Assembly: GCA_022447585.1 (NCBI GenBank)
Contig: JAKVAR010000014.1
Coordinates: forward strand, 1 to 64,000
Direction: 5' to 3'
Length of the DNA stretch: 64,000 bases
DNA from: Crocinitomicaceae bacterium
GTDB lineage: Bacteria > Bacteroidota > Bacteroidia > Flavobacteriales_D > Crocinitomicaceae
The translations under genes were made by a program, and so were the position numbers. Below the pieces are notes generated by a model. That model made no database searches. It was given only the letters and a program-made list of their open reading frames with translations, and had not been told where the DNA came from. This document shows, one piece after another, positions 29,462 to 38,954 of this stretch. Positions within the stretch are counted from its first letter, which is position 1. Every line of letters starts with the position of its first letter.

Positions 29462-30346
29462 TTAAAATTTTATACCAGCAGAAAGGCTAATGACATTTAA
29501 GTTGTGTCTATTATTATCTAGATTGAAACCCGCATTTATACGCGAATAATTCAGACCAACAGCTAAAATATTAAATCGATATTTTAATTCTGTTCCTATG
29601 GTATATCCAGTTTCTCCTTCAAAGTCGCCGCTTCCAAATGAAACAAAAGGATTGAAGTTTAACATGGAAAATCCTCCCGTCAAATTAAATTCCATTCCAT
29701 GCCTATCGTTAAACTTAAGCGCATTAGTGATTCCTACGTTTAATGGTGATAACGAATAAGACCCATATCCTTGACTAGGATTAACATGAATTCCGAATTT
29801 CATCCATTGAACCTGTAGACCTGGACGATAGCGCTCATTTTGTCCAAAATACCATTTATGACCAATTCTAAAGTTCATAGAAGGAGTTGCATATACTTGA
29901 TTGTTTTGAGTCACTTGAATGATTGGTTCAGGTAATAGATTTCCGAACTCATCATACCAAATTTCATTAGTATAGGTGTTTACTCTAGAAACATCAGTAT
30001 AACCAAACATTAAATCAAGGTACATTCCATTGTCAAATAGTGGGTCTCGTCCAGAACGAGAAAGTCTTCTTGGTCTCGAAGTTATTATTACTTGTTCTTC
30101 TTTAATTTCTTCTTCTTTGAATTTTTCCCAATCTCCGTTATCATAAATGATTTCAGCAACTTCTGAGATATTAATGTTTCTTAAAGGTCCTTCTTCTTGC
30201 TCAAATTTCTTGTACTTAATCGTTGTACTCGTAATTTCGATGACCTTTGATTGAATTTTCTCTCCATTTCTTTTTACAATAACGTCTTGGGATATTCCCG
30301 TGAGTGAGATTAGTGTAAAAAGGAACAATACAATAATTGTTTTCAT
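29462..30346 (-). CDS. Outer-membrane beta-barrel protein
   Basis: Signal peptide, VIVKRNGEKIQSKVIEITSTTIKYKKF, alternating C-terminal strands ending in F. Confidence 0.65.
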   Translation of the reverse strand: MKTIIVLFLFTLISLTGISQDVIVKRNGEKIQSKVIEITSTTIKYKKFEQEEGPLRNINISEVAEIIYDNGDWEKFKEEEIKEEQVIITSRPRRLSRSGRDPLFDNGMYLDLMFGYTDVSRVNTYTNEIWYDEFGNLLPEPIIQVTQNNQVYATPSMNFRIGHKWYFGQNERYRPGLQVQWMKFGIHVNPSQGYGSYSLSPLNVGITNALKFNDRHGMEFNLTGGFSMLNFNPFVSFGSGDFEGETGYTIGTELKYRFNILAVGLNYSRINAGFNLDNNRHNLNVISLSAGIKF

Positions 30347-30440
30347 AAAATTGTGTTTAAATTTAGTCTAATGTACGAAATGTTTATAATCAAGAACAAC
30401 GAGGTAGACAATAAAAAAATTGTATATAGACATCCATTAT

Positions 30441-31700
30441 TCATTTTTTTATGAAAGGTATGCTATTTTCTATTGTATTATTTAAATAAACATAATAGAG
30501 ACCTGGGGCGTAAGAATCTAATTCTAAAATTAAACTATTGAAGATTTCTTTTTTCACTATTAACCTTCCAAATGCATCCATTATATGCAGATCTGAAGAT
30601 TGAGCTTCTATCGATTGATAATTGATCTTTAAATAATCAGTTGCAGGGTTTGGATAAATATCAAAAGTGGAGTATTTACAAGAACTCGTTAATACCGGAT
30701 ATTCAGTTTTGGTACCATCTTTATCATGTTCTACTACTCTGAAATATTCAATTGTATTTTGACGGCTAACCTGGTATTCGTAATGATTTGTCTCAGTTGA
30801 GTTACCTGCTGAGTTTATTGTGTCTAATACGATAAATTCTCCTTGTTCATTTCTGCGTTCTATCGAAAAGTGACTGCTATTGTTTTCGGAAATAGTAGTC
30901 CATTCTATTTTGGATGAATTATTTTCGCAAACAAAATTATATTGATCTAATTCTACAGCTAAAGTTGAATTGACAACAACTAAGATAGTATCCGAAGAGT
31001 TACATGGTGGCGTTCCTAAGTCGTATGTAATAATAAAGGAGCCTGATCCGCTTGTGGTTGGGGAGAATACTCCGTCTGATGACACACCTGTTCCGCTCCA
31101 TGTACCTCCTCCGTTGACTGCCGTCATTTGATAATCTAATGAGTTGTCAAATAGCGTAGTCGTTACATTGTTTATTGTGGGCGAAGGTGGTCCAGTTTGA
31201 GCTGCAGGAACAGGGCCAAGTTGTAAGGTGAAATTACTTGATGATCCTGACCAATTTTCAACTACTATCATTAACTTGTCTCCTGCTAAAACATTTGGCG
31301 AAGGAACACTTGATGGGCAGCTGAAATATGTCCCGATTTGATTGCACCCTGATGCTGAAGAAGCATAGTTACACGAAATTTCATTTGTAGTAGAATTTAT
31401 TGCAGTGCATGGGTCTTCACCTGGTGGAATTTTAAAAATAGCTACATCTAGAAAACCGGAGTTTGCGTCACCATTTATTAACATTTCTAATGGTCCATCC
31501 TGAGTTATGTACAAGATTATATAAGAATAACCTGGCCCGAAAAAATCGAGGCATGAACTTACAGATGATCCAGGAGTTGAAAAGGTAAATGGTCCCGCTG
31601 TTCCTGAGGTACATATTGAAGTATTAACGTTACATTGAGCGTTTGTTTTAAAAGGGCTAAATAGAACAGTTATAATTAGAGTATAAAATAAACGTTTCAT
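30441..31700 (-). CDS. T9SS type A sorting domain protein
   Basis: Signal peptide; WTTISENNSSHFSIERRNEQGEF; C-terminal TFDIYPNPATDYLKINYQ. Confidence 0.85.
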   Translation of the reverse strand: MKRLFYTLIITVLFSPFKTNAQCNVNTSICTSGTAGPFTFSTPGSSVSSCLDFFGPGYSYIILYITQDGPLEMLINGDANSGFLDVAIFKIPPGEDPCTAINSTTNEISCNYASSASGCNQIGTYFSCPSSVPSPNVLAGDKLMIVVENWSGSSSNFTLQLGPVPAAQTGPPSPTINNVTTTLFDNSLDYQMTAVNGGGTWSGTGVSSDGVFSPTTSGSGSFIITYDLGTPPCNSSDTILVVVNSTLAVELDQYNFVCENNSSKIEWTTISENNSSHFSIERRNEQGEFIVLDTINSAGNSTETNHYEYQVSRQNTIEYFRVVEHDKDGTKTEYPVLTSSCKYSTFDIYPNPATDYLKINYQSIEAQSSDLHIMDAFGRLIVKKEIFNSLILELDSYAPGLYYVYLNNTIENSIPFIKK

Positions 31701-32314
31701 AATATTATAATTAGTGAATAATAAATTTGTTAGTCCAAGATTTTGTTGAACGTAAGTCGTTTATTCTATTGCAAAAAGCATGTTTTTTTTATTTTATGAT
31801 GAAAAAGTGCCAGTTTTAAAGAGAAACAGACGTTTTTTGTAAATTTGCCAACTGTCCCAAAAAGAGATTGCGTCCCATTTTGGTTATAATTCCATTTGTA
31901 ATAGATGCATATATAATTCTTCTGGTGCGAAATAGTTTTATTGGGTTCTCTTCCTTATTTAGTTGTTGTGGTTTTAATTGAAGGTCTATCTATCGTAATT
32001 ATGGATGTGTTTGGGCGGTTGCTTTTTATATTGTTTAATCCCTGGTTAAGGGATAGTGAAAACTTCAGTAATGGGAATGTTAATGTGAGCTCAATTTAAC
32101 TTTAAAGCCAATGTAATTTTAGTTTCTTTCTTGAATAATTACATCTATTTATATAGGTCGACATTTTTATTGCCCCAATATAGTTGATTTTGAAAGCATT
32201 TATTTTTCGAAAACGACGCTCGATATTGGTAGATTTGCGCTTACTTAATATGTCTTGATTAATATATGTAAAAGAAGTTACGAAAAGTACGGATGATATT
32301 TTCTATTGTTGGTC

Positions 32315-33502
32315 TTATTTGGTCTCAGCAATTGAGTCTGAAATGATCTTTGCTGCATTTCTTATTTCTTCCTCTGTAATATTGATCGGAGGTGAAAGCC
32401 TAAAGCTGTGAGGGTGTGATAAGAACCAGAAACTAATGAGTCCCTTTTCTAGGCATTTCTTTACTACTTTTTCAACACGCTCGAATGACTGCATGTCAAA
32501 AGCGAACATCATTCCCTTTCTTCGGATTTCAGTTATTTCATCATTTGATTTGAGCAGATCTTCAAGTATTTGGCCCAGGCGCTCAACTTCATCTAGGTTG
32601 ATTTCTGTTTCCAAGACTTCCAAGCACGCATTTGCTGCAGCACAAATGACCGGGTGTCCTCCAAAAGTCGTAATGTGACCTAGCATTGGGTTATAGGTGA
32701 ACTCGTATAGATTTTCTTTTGAAGAAACCACTGCTCCAATGGGCATTCCTCCTCCTAAAGCTTTGCCTAGAGTTAGAATGTCAGGTGTAACATTGAAATG
32801 CTCAAAAGCGAACATTTTTCCTGTTCTTCCCATTCCGCATTGTACTTCATCAAAGATTAGTTGAGCACCTGTTTCATAACATTTATTTCTAATCTCATCC
32901 ATAAATGCTTGCGACGGAGTTCGAACTCCTGCGTCTCCTTGGATAGTTTCGATAATGACCCCGGCAGTTTTTGATGAAATATTATTTAAGTCGTCAATGT
33001 TGTTAAATTCTAGAAACTTAACATCCGGTAATAGAGGTCTGAAAGCTTCTTTTTTAGTTTCATTTCCTGAAACACTCATGGAGCCATGTGTAGATCCGTG
33101 ATAAGAGCCTTTGAAAGAAATGAGTTCTGTTCTACCTGTAATGCGTTTTGCCAGTTTTAAGGCTGCTTCATTGGCTTCCGTACCTGAGTTAACCGTATAT
33201 ACTGAATTTAAATTTTGCGGAAGTATAGCTCTTAACTTTGCGCAAAAAGCTAATTGAGAGTCTTGAATAAACTCTCCATATACCATAACATGAAGGTGTT
33301 TGTCGATTTGAGCGTTTAGAGCGTTAATGACCTTTGGATGCCTGTGGCCAATATTGTTCACGGCAACCCCAGCAATCATATCCATATATGATTTACCAGA
33401 TTTATCATAAATATATATTCCTTCCGCTCGGTCTACGTCTATTAAATAAGGTGATTGATTTGTTTGTCCTTGATAGGAAAGAAACTCGTCTTTTCTGCTC
33501 AT
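32315..33502 (-). CDS. Class-III aminotransferase (acetylornithine/aspartate aminotransferase family)
   Basis: GVAVNNIGHRHPKV, NSGTEANEAALKLAKR, FKGSYHGSTHGSMSVSG, DEVQCGMGRTGKMFAFEH, LGKALGGGMPIGAV. Confidence 0.9.
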   Translation of the reverse strand: MSRKDEFLSYQGQTNQSPYLIDVDRAEGIYIYDKSGKSYMDMIAGVAVNNIGHRHPKVINALNAQIDKHLHVMVYGEFIQDSQLAFCAKLRAILPQNLNSVYTVNSGTEANEAALKLAKRITGRTELISFKGSYHGSTHGSMSVSGNETKKEAFRPLLPDVKFLEFNNIDDLNNISSKTAGVIIETIQGDAGVRTPSQAFMDEIRNKCYETGAQLIFDEVQCGMGRTGKMFAFEHFNVTPDILTLGKALGGGMPIGAVVSSKENLYEFTYNPMLGHITTFGGHPVICAAANACLEVLETEINLDEVERLGQILEDLLKSNDEITEIRRKGMMFAFDMQSFERVEKVVKKCLEKGLISFWFLSHPHSFRLSPPINITEEEIRNAAKIISDSIAETK

Positions 33503-33505
33503 TTT

Positions 33506-34003
33506 TTATCTTTGCGTTCCTTTAGAAGGGGTATTGCCTTGCGGTTTTCTTCCTTCGTTTAGTTTGTTAAGTAGTTCTCTTTTAAAACGTTGTTCCAAAC
33601 TTAAGAGTTTTACAGCTTTCTTATATCCAATAACTCCAGCAATTTTATTGATATGAAACTTCTTGATTTCTACTTCTTTGGTTTGACTATCGAAAATGGC
33701 GTTAGTTTTAGTTTTAATTTCTGTATCTGAAAGCGTTATTGAATTATTTTTTAGTTCGTAGGTATTCTTTTTCTGAATTCTTTTTTCTTGTCGAATTGCC
33801 GTTTGCATATCATTATATATGGGCCAGAAAACTATTGCTTCCTCCTCCGGTAAATCCAGTTCTGTGGAGAAAAATGCAATCTTCAATTGTTCAATCTTTT
33901 CTTTTTTTTGCTGACGAGCTCCTCTTTCTTGGCTAAAAGAAATGCCTGCAAATAATAATGCAATTAATAAGAGCGCTGTTTGTTTGAATATGCCTGATGT
34001 CAT
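33506..34003 (-). CDS. Exported protein, 'sensor of ECF-type sigma factor' type
   Basis: Signal peptide; KIAFFSTELDLPEEEAIVFWPIYNDMQTAIRQEKR; follows anti-sigma-like gene. Confidence 0.65.
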   Translation of the reverse strand: MTSGIFKQTALLLIALLFAGISFSQERGARQQKKEKIEQLKIAFFSTELDLPEEEAIVFWPIYNDMQTAIRQEKRIQKKNTYELKNNSITLSDTEIKTKTNAIFDSQTKEVEIKKFHINKIAGVIGYKKAVKLLSLEQRFKRELLNKLNEGRKPQGNTPSKGTQR

Positions 34004-34014
34004 AATGTGAGTGG

Positions 34015-34509
34015 TTATATGAATAAGTCTTCCTCTAAGTCTGTAATGTCGATTTCTTCCGTATTTAAGTATTCTAAAATGTCTTCTTCCGAAATTTCAT
34101 CAAATGTAATTGAAGGTTCTTCATGAGTCATTTTGACTTCTTTTAAGGTTTCAGTTTGATCAGTTTCATCAAGCGTCGATTCTGGAATAGACTCTATGAA
34201 CAAATCTATATCGAAATCCTGAATATTATCATCTATGTATTCAAAAATTTCAATCTTTTCGATGTTATTAAAGGCAAGAAGCGCTGGTGTTTCAATCTCT
34301 GTCGAATTATTAAGTCTTAGAACAGAGAAAAGTATAATTCCGATAGCCGCTGCTGAAGTCATCCAAAATGTTGGTTTCTTATAAATCGGGATAACTATTG
34401 TTTTATTCTCACTAAGGATTTTATCCGCAAGCCCAGAAAAATAGTCTGCTGACGGCTCTTCAGGTTTAACTGACTTAATAAAGTCAAATATGTCTTTTTC
34501 GTTTTTCAT
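34015..34509 (-). CDS. Single-TM protein, probable anti-sigma factor
   Basis: Cytoplasmic N-term, one TM (FWMTSAAAIGIILFSVL), immediately downstream of ECF sigma gene. Confidence 0.6.
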   Translation of the reverse strand: MKNEKDIFDFIKSVKPEEPSADYFSGLADKILSENKTIVIPIYKKPTFWMTSAAAIGIILFSVLRLNNSTEIETPALLAFNNIEKIEIFEYIDDNIQDFDIDLFIESIPESTLDETDQTETLKEVKMTHEEPSITFDEISEEDILEYLNTEEIDITDLEEDLFI

Positions 34510-34531
34510 TCTATTTCTTAGATAGTTGAGA

Positions 34532-35098
34532 CTACTGATGGTTTAATTCGTTTAGAATAAATTTTTGAATTTTTTGTTTTGCAATGTGAAAGCTCGCTTT
34601 TAGTGCTCCTTCGCTTGTTGATAATTGAGCAGAAATTTCGGAATATTTCATCTCATCAAAATATTTTAGTTGAAATATGATGGCTTGCTTTTCAGGCAGC
34701 GAGTCAATGGCTTTCTGTAATAATTCAAGAATTTTCTCAGGGGTTGAGCCATCCAATATATCGTACCCACTTATAATTTCTAGGGTAGGCGGGTCAATGT
34801 CAATTCCGGATCTTCTTTTTTCCTTTTCGATATAGTTTAGCGTTTCGTTTCTTGCGATACGATAAATCCATGTATATAATGAAGAGTCCTGATTAAATCC
34901 ATCAAGATTTTGATAGATTTTAATCAGGACATTTTGTAAGACATCATTTGTTAACTCATGGCTACGCGTTATACGTCTTATCTGACTGTATAATTTTTCT
35001 CCATAGTTAGAAACAATAGCTTTGAAGGCAATGTCAATATGTTTTCCACCTCGATTAAATAATTCAATTATATGTTTATCATCAAGGGGTTTACTCAT
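34532..35098 (-). CDS. RNA polymerase ECF sigma factor
   Basis: NDVLQNVLIKIYQNLDGFNQDSSLYTWIYRIARNETLNYIEKEKRR; region 4 LPEKQAIIFQLKYFDEMKYSEISAQLSTSEGALKASFHIAKQKI. Confidence 0.93.
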   Translation of the reverse strand: MSKPLDDKHIIELFNRGGKHIDIAFKAIVSNYGEKLYSQIRRITRSHELTNDVLQNVLIKIYQNLDGFNQDSSLYTWIYRIARNETLNYIEKEKRRSGIDIDPPTLEIISGYDILDGSTPEKILELLQKAIDSLPEKQAIIFQLKYFDEMKYSEISAQLSTSEGALKASFHIAKQKIQKFILNELNHQ

Positions 35099-35101
35099 AA
35101 T

Positions 35102-36064
35102 TTATTTTCGCGCAATTACTTTTATAGCAGCTTCAATAATGTTTGGAGTGTCAATGTTATATTTTGTCAGTAAGTCTTCTGGCTTACCACTTTCTCCAAA
35201 GCTATCGTCTACAGCAACGTATTCTTGAGGAACAGCATTGTTTCTAGCTAATACTTGAGCAACTGAATCACCAAGACCACCATTCATCATGTGCTCTTCT
35301 GCTGTTACAACGCATCCTGTTTTGGCTACGCTTTCTAAGACAGCTTTCGCATCTAAAGGTTTAATCGTATGCATATTAATTACTTCTGCAGAAATTCCTT
35401 TTGATTGCAGTTCTTTTGCCGCCTCAATCGATTTCCATACTAAGTGTCCACAAGCTATAATAGAAACGTCAGTACCTTCAATGATTTTATCTGCAACGCC
35501 TACTTTGAATTCCGCATCTGGTTTAACGAAGATTGGAACTGATGGACGACCGAACCTTAAGTAAACTGGTCCTGCATGATCTGCAATAGCAATTGTTGCT
35601 TGTTTCGTTTGGTTAAAGTCGCATGGGACAACAACGGTCATGTTTGGAAGCATTTTCATCATTCCAATGTCTTCCAGAACTTGGTGCGTTGCACCATCTT
35701 CCCCTAAAGTCAATCCAGCATGTGAGGCACAAATTTTTACGTTTTTCTGAGAATATGCGATTGATTGGCGAATTTGGTCATAAACTCGGCTTGTAGAAAA
35801 GTTTGCAAAAGTACCCGTATAAGGGATTTTACCTCCTATCGTCATTCCTGCAGCCATTCCCATCATGTTTGCCTCAGCAATCCCTACTTGGAAAAAACGT
35901 TCAGGGAATTCGTTTTCGAATCCATTCATTTTTAACGATCCTGTTAAATCAGCGCATAATGCAACAACGTCATTATTAAGCTTCCCTATTTCTAAAAGTC
36001 CTTCTCCAAATCCAGAGCGCGTGTCTTTTTTACCTAATACTTCAATGTCGATTTTATCGGTCAT
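35102..36064 (-). CDS. Transketolase C-terminal subunit
   Basis: [70 protein letters not shown]. Confidence 0.93.
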   Translation of the reverse strand: MTDKIDIEVLGKKDTRSGFGEGLLEIGKLNNDVVALCADLTGSLKMNGFENEFPERFFQVGIAEANMMGMAAGMTIGGKIPYTGTFANFSTSRVYDQIRQSIAYSQKNVKICASHAGLTLGEDGATHQVLEDIGMMKMLPNMTVVVPCDFNQTKQATIAIADHAGPVYLRFGRPSVPIFVKPDAEFKVGVADKIIEGTDVSIIACGHLVWKSIEAAKELQSKGISAEVINMHTIKPLDAKAVLESVAKTGCVVTAEEHMMNGGLGDSVAQVLARNNAVPQEYVAVDDSFGESGKPEDLLTKYNIDTPNIIEAAIKVIARK

Positions 36065-37413
36065 AACTTTAATGATATCGTTTTGTTTGAATTTATTCTA
36101 AAAGTTTTCTCCAACGTATAAGTTGATGATTTTAGTTTTTTCTGTCTGTAAACCAGTTTGTATTCACCCGGTTGTAGTTGCCAAGTATCAGTTTTGCTAC
36201 CATCTTTCAAGTTGCAAACCCAGTCCCAAGTCCCATTGCTATTTTCTGTGAATATTTGTCCTACAATTCCATTTCCCGCCGTATATCGGATAATTCCGGG
36301 TGCTTGAATATCAAGGTGAGTTGTTTTACTTTGATTGATATCTGCGGTAATATATATCCTAGGTAGGGTAAGTATTTCAACATCATATTTTCCAACAATG
36401 TACTTGTCAATTTCGCCAATTTTCTGCGTGTTAAGCGTTATATTTTTTCCAGCTTTCATAATTCGAGCTTCGAATTGGTATGGTTTAGCTGCATTTAAAA
36501 AGCGTACCTTTAAACTTCCTTGCGGCGAGTCCGCAACGATCGTATTGTGCTGGTTTCGCTTTATTTCAATGTTATTTTTGAATACCCTTGGAGTTGTGTT
36601 GACTACCAGGTCATATTTGTATTGAGGGTCTAAAATTAATGTGTCAGGATTGCCAAATTTATTTAATGTATGTGTATAGGTGTATTTAAGTTCATTTGTT
36701 CCAGATTTGTATAAGAACATGGTTACATTTGTCTCAGATGGAGTACCGTAAACATCGTTGAGGTTGATTTGAGCAGTTGTATTCAAAAGGGCCTTCGCGA
36801 CAACTGTTTTTAGGACTTGCTCGAAAGTTGACTTTGTTTCAGCATCTGCATAGGTTCCAATGCATTTGAATTTTTCTAAGTAAGAAAGATCCATGCCTAA
36901 CCCAATAACAAAAGGTGTTACTTTGACTCCTTTATCCTTTAGTTTTCTAGCGATAACGCAAGGGTCGTTATCACATGCTTCTAGACCATCTGTTATAAGA
37001 ATGATAATATTTCGAGATCTATTGTCGGGGAAATCTCCAGCTGCTGCCTCTAATGATCTAGCGATTGGAGTTGTTCCCTTTGCATAAATCGATTTTATTC
37101 TTGTTTTTACTTGATTAAAATTGTCCCTTCTAAAAGGCACTTCAAGTTTTGTGTCGTTGCAATCTTGAAATGTTGCAGTAATAGGAGATTGATGCCCATA
37201 TACTCTTAAACCTATTTCCAGGTTTTCGACATCATGTAAATCATCAACAGTTTTAGCTAAAAGTTCTTTTGCCGCTTCAATTCTAGTTTGCTCTCCCCAT
37301 TTTGCATTCATACTATTGGAAGCATCGAGAATAAATAATATTCGCGTTAAATCTTCCTGTCCGAAACTAATCGCACTAAGAAGCGTAAATGCTATGAGTA
37401 TGAATTTTTTCAT
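36061..37413 (-). CDS. VWA domain protein (exported)
   Basis: Signal peptide; MIDAS-like [39 protein letters not shown]. Confidence 0.87.
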   Translation of the reverse strand: MKKFILIAFTLLSAISFGQEDLTRILFILDASNSMNAKWGEQTRIEAAKELLAKTVDDLHDVENLEIGLRVYGHQSPITATFQDCNDTKLEVPFRRDNFNQVKTRIKSIYAKGTTPIARSLEAAAGDFPDNRSRNIIILITDGLEACDNDPCVIARKLKDKGVKVTPFVIGLGMDLSYLEKFKCIGTYADAETKSTFEQVLKTVVAKALLNTTAQINLNDVYGTPSETNVTMFLYKSGTNELKYTYTHTLNKFGNPDTLILDPQYKYDLVVNTTPRVFKNNIEIKRNQHNTIVADSPQGSLKVRFLNAAKPYQFEARIMKAGKNITLNTQKIGEIDKYIVGKYDVEILTLPRIYITADINQSKTTHLDIQAPGIIRYTAGNGIVGQIFTENSNGTWDWVCNLKDGSKTDTWQLQPGEYKLVYRQKKLKSSTYTLEKTFRINSNKTISLKL

Positions 37414-37415
37414 TT

Positions 37416-38258
37416 TTAGTAATCCCCTAATGTCTCTTCTAATTGGTTTAGAGCACTTTCAAGTTGTTCTGCATTTGGAGCAGCTCCGTGCCATTTATGA
37501 GTCCCCATCATGTAATCAACTCCTTGCCCCATTTCTGTCTTCATTATAATTACAATTGGCTTTCCATTCCCTGTTAAACCTTTTGCTTTATCCATAGTTG
37601 ATTTGATTTCATCGATGTTGTGTCCATCCATTTCAAGTACTTCCCATCCAAAAGCTTGCCACTTTTGAGTAAGGTTACCTAACGAAAGAACATCATCACA
37701 GTCTCCATCTATTTGGCGACCGTTATAATCAACTGTAGCAATTAAGTTATCAACTTTATTTGCGGCAGCATACATAGCAGCTTCCCAAATTTGTCCTTCT
37801 TGTAATTCACCATCTCCATGAAGTGTGTATACAATATTGTTTTCTCCATTTAGTTTTTTTGTCTCAGCTGCGCCGAGAGCGCATGAAAGGCCTTGTCCTA
37901 AAGATCCAGAAGCCATACGAACTCCGGGAAGTCCTTTGTCTGTTGATGGGTGTCCTTGAAGTTTACTTCCCATTCTTCTAAAACCGCTTAAATCGGAAAT
38001 AGGAAAGTATCCTACTCTTGCAAGAACACTATACAACACAGGAGATATGTGGCCATTTGACAAGAAAAAAACATCCTCGTTTAAAGCGTCCATTTTAAAC
38101 TCTTTTGGGTTGTGTTGCATTTGTTCAAAATACAGAACCGTTAAAAAGTCTGCACAACCTAAAGACCCACCAGGGTGACCAGAACTAACTGCTGATACCA
38201 TTCTAACAATATCTCTTCTAACTTGTGATGCTATGTTTTGTAATTCTTGCGTTTCCAT
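37416..38258 (-). CDS. Transketolase N-terminal subunit
   Basis: SSGHPGGSLGCADFLTVLYFEQM, FFLSNGHISPVLYSVLA, HGDGELQEGQIWEAAMYA, DYNGRQIDG. Confidence 0.94.
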   Translation of the reverse strand: METQELQNIASQVRRDIVRMVSAVSSGHPGGSLGCADFLTVLYFEQMQHNPKEFKMDALNEDVFFLSNGHISPVLYSVLARVGYFPISDLSGFRRMGSKLQGHPSTDKGLPGVRMASGSLGQGLSCALGAAETKKLNGENNIVYTLHGDGELQEGQIWEAAMYAAANKVDNLIATVDYNGRQIDGDCDDVLSLGNLTQKWQAFGWEVLEMDGHNIDEIKSTMDKAKGLTGNGKPIVIIMKTEMGQGVDYMMGTHKWHGAAPNAEQLESALNQLEETLGDY

Positions 38259-38494
38259 ATGCCTTTTTTGAATGCTATTTTATATAGGTGCAAAATTAAG
38301 TTTTATTATTAAAAATAGTTAAGCTAATTCTATTTGTTTATCATCAATTTAAGCTTGTTATAAACAATATCATATTGTTAATTAGTTGATTTGGTTACGA
38401 ATTCGATCTTAGAATTTCTTGAATTACAATAAATCTTGTACCTCTGAAGCTAACCTTTCTGATATTTTCGTAATTTTAACAATCTTTGAAAGGG

Positions 38495-38521
38495 AGTGTT
38501 ATAAAAAAAACACTTTTTTTT
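38495..38521 (+). terminator. Terminator-like hairpin upstream of 38590 CDS
   Basis: agtgtt-ataaaaaa-aacact followed by a T run; lies in a divergent promoter region. Confidence 0.4.
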
Positions 38522-38589
38522 AGAGTTTGAACAACTTATCATGAGCTTTGTTCGTCTTACACCAAAGAACTAAATTTTAAATAGATTTT

Positions 38590-38949
38590 ATGAAATTAAT
38601 TTCAATCGTACTTATGAGCATTTGTTGCTCATTTGTCAGTTTCTCGCAAGAACTAGATTCAAGGTTGCTAGAGCGCTACTCTTCTTTGGAGCTTGCGGAA
38701 TTGGCAAAGGATAATCCTGCGGAGTATAAATTCTTAGTGCATGCTCTAGATAACGCCATTTACATAATAGATTTACCCAAAGGAAAGGAGGTTGAATTAG
38801 AGTCAATTGAAATTAAAGGTAAAGAATTGAATTTTATTGATTTAGGCCTATCTATTGAAGATAGAACTCAACATTTCAAAGTGATAGGAGAGGATAAATT
38901 ACTCGTAGTTAAATCTAGACATCTATTAAACTTGAACTTAAATAAATAA
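38590..38949 (+). CDS. Small exported hypothetical protein
   Basis: Signal peptide MKLISIVLMSICCSFVSFSQ; 5 bp before the T9SS gene. Confidence 0.6.
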   Translation: MKLISIVLMSICCSFVSFSQELDSRLLERYSSLELAELAKDNPAEYKFLVHALDNAIYIIDLPKGKEVELESIEIKGKELNFIDLGLSIEDRTQHFKVIGEDKLLVVKSRHLLNLNLNK

Positions 38950-38954
38950 GAATT

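Noticed and set aside
31701-32314. About 600-bp gap with a weak ORF (contains MDVFGRLLFILFNPWLRDSENFSNGNVNVSSI)
   Set aside because: Short, no clear initiation context, no recognised family; may be spacer or regulatory DNA but I cannot support a specific call.
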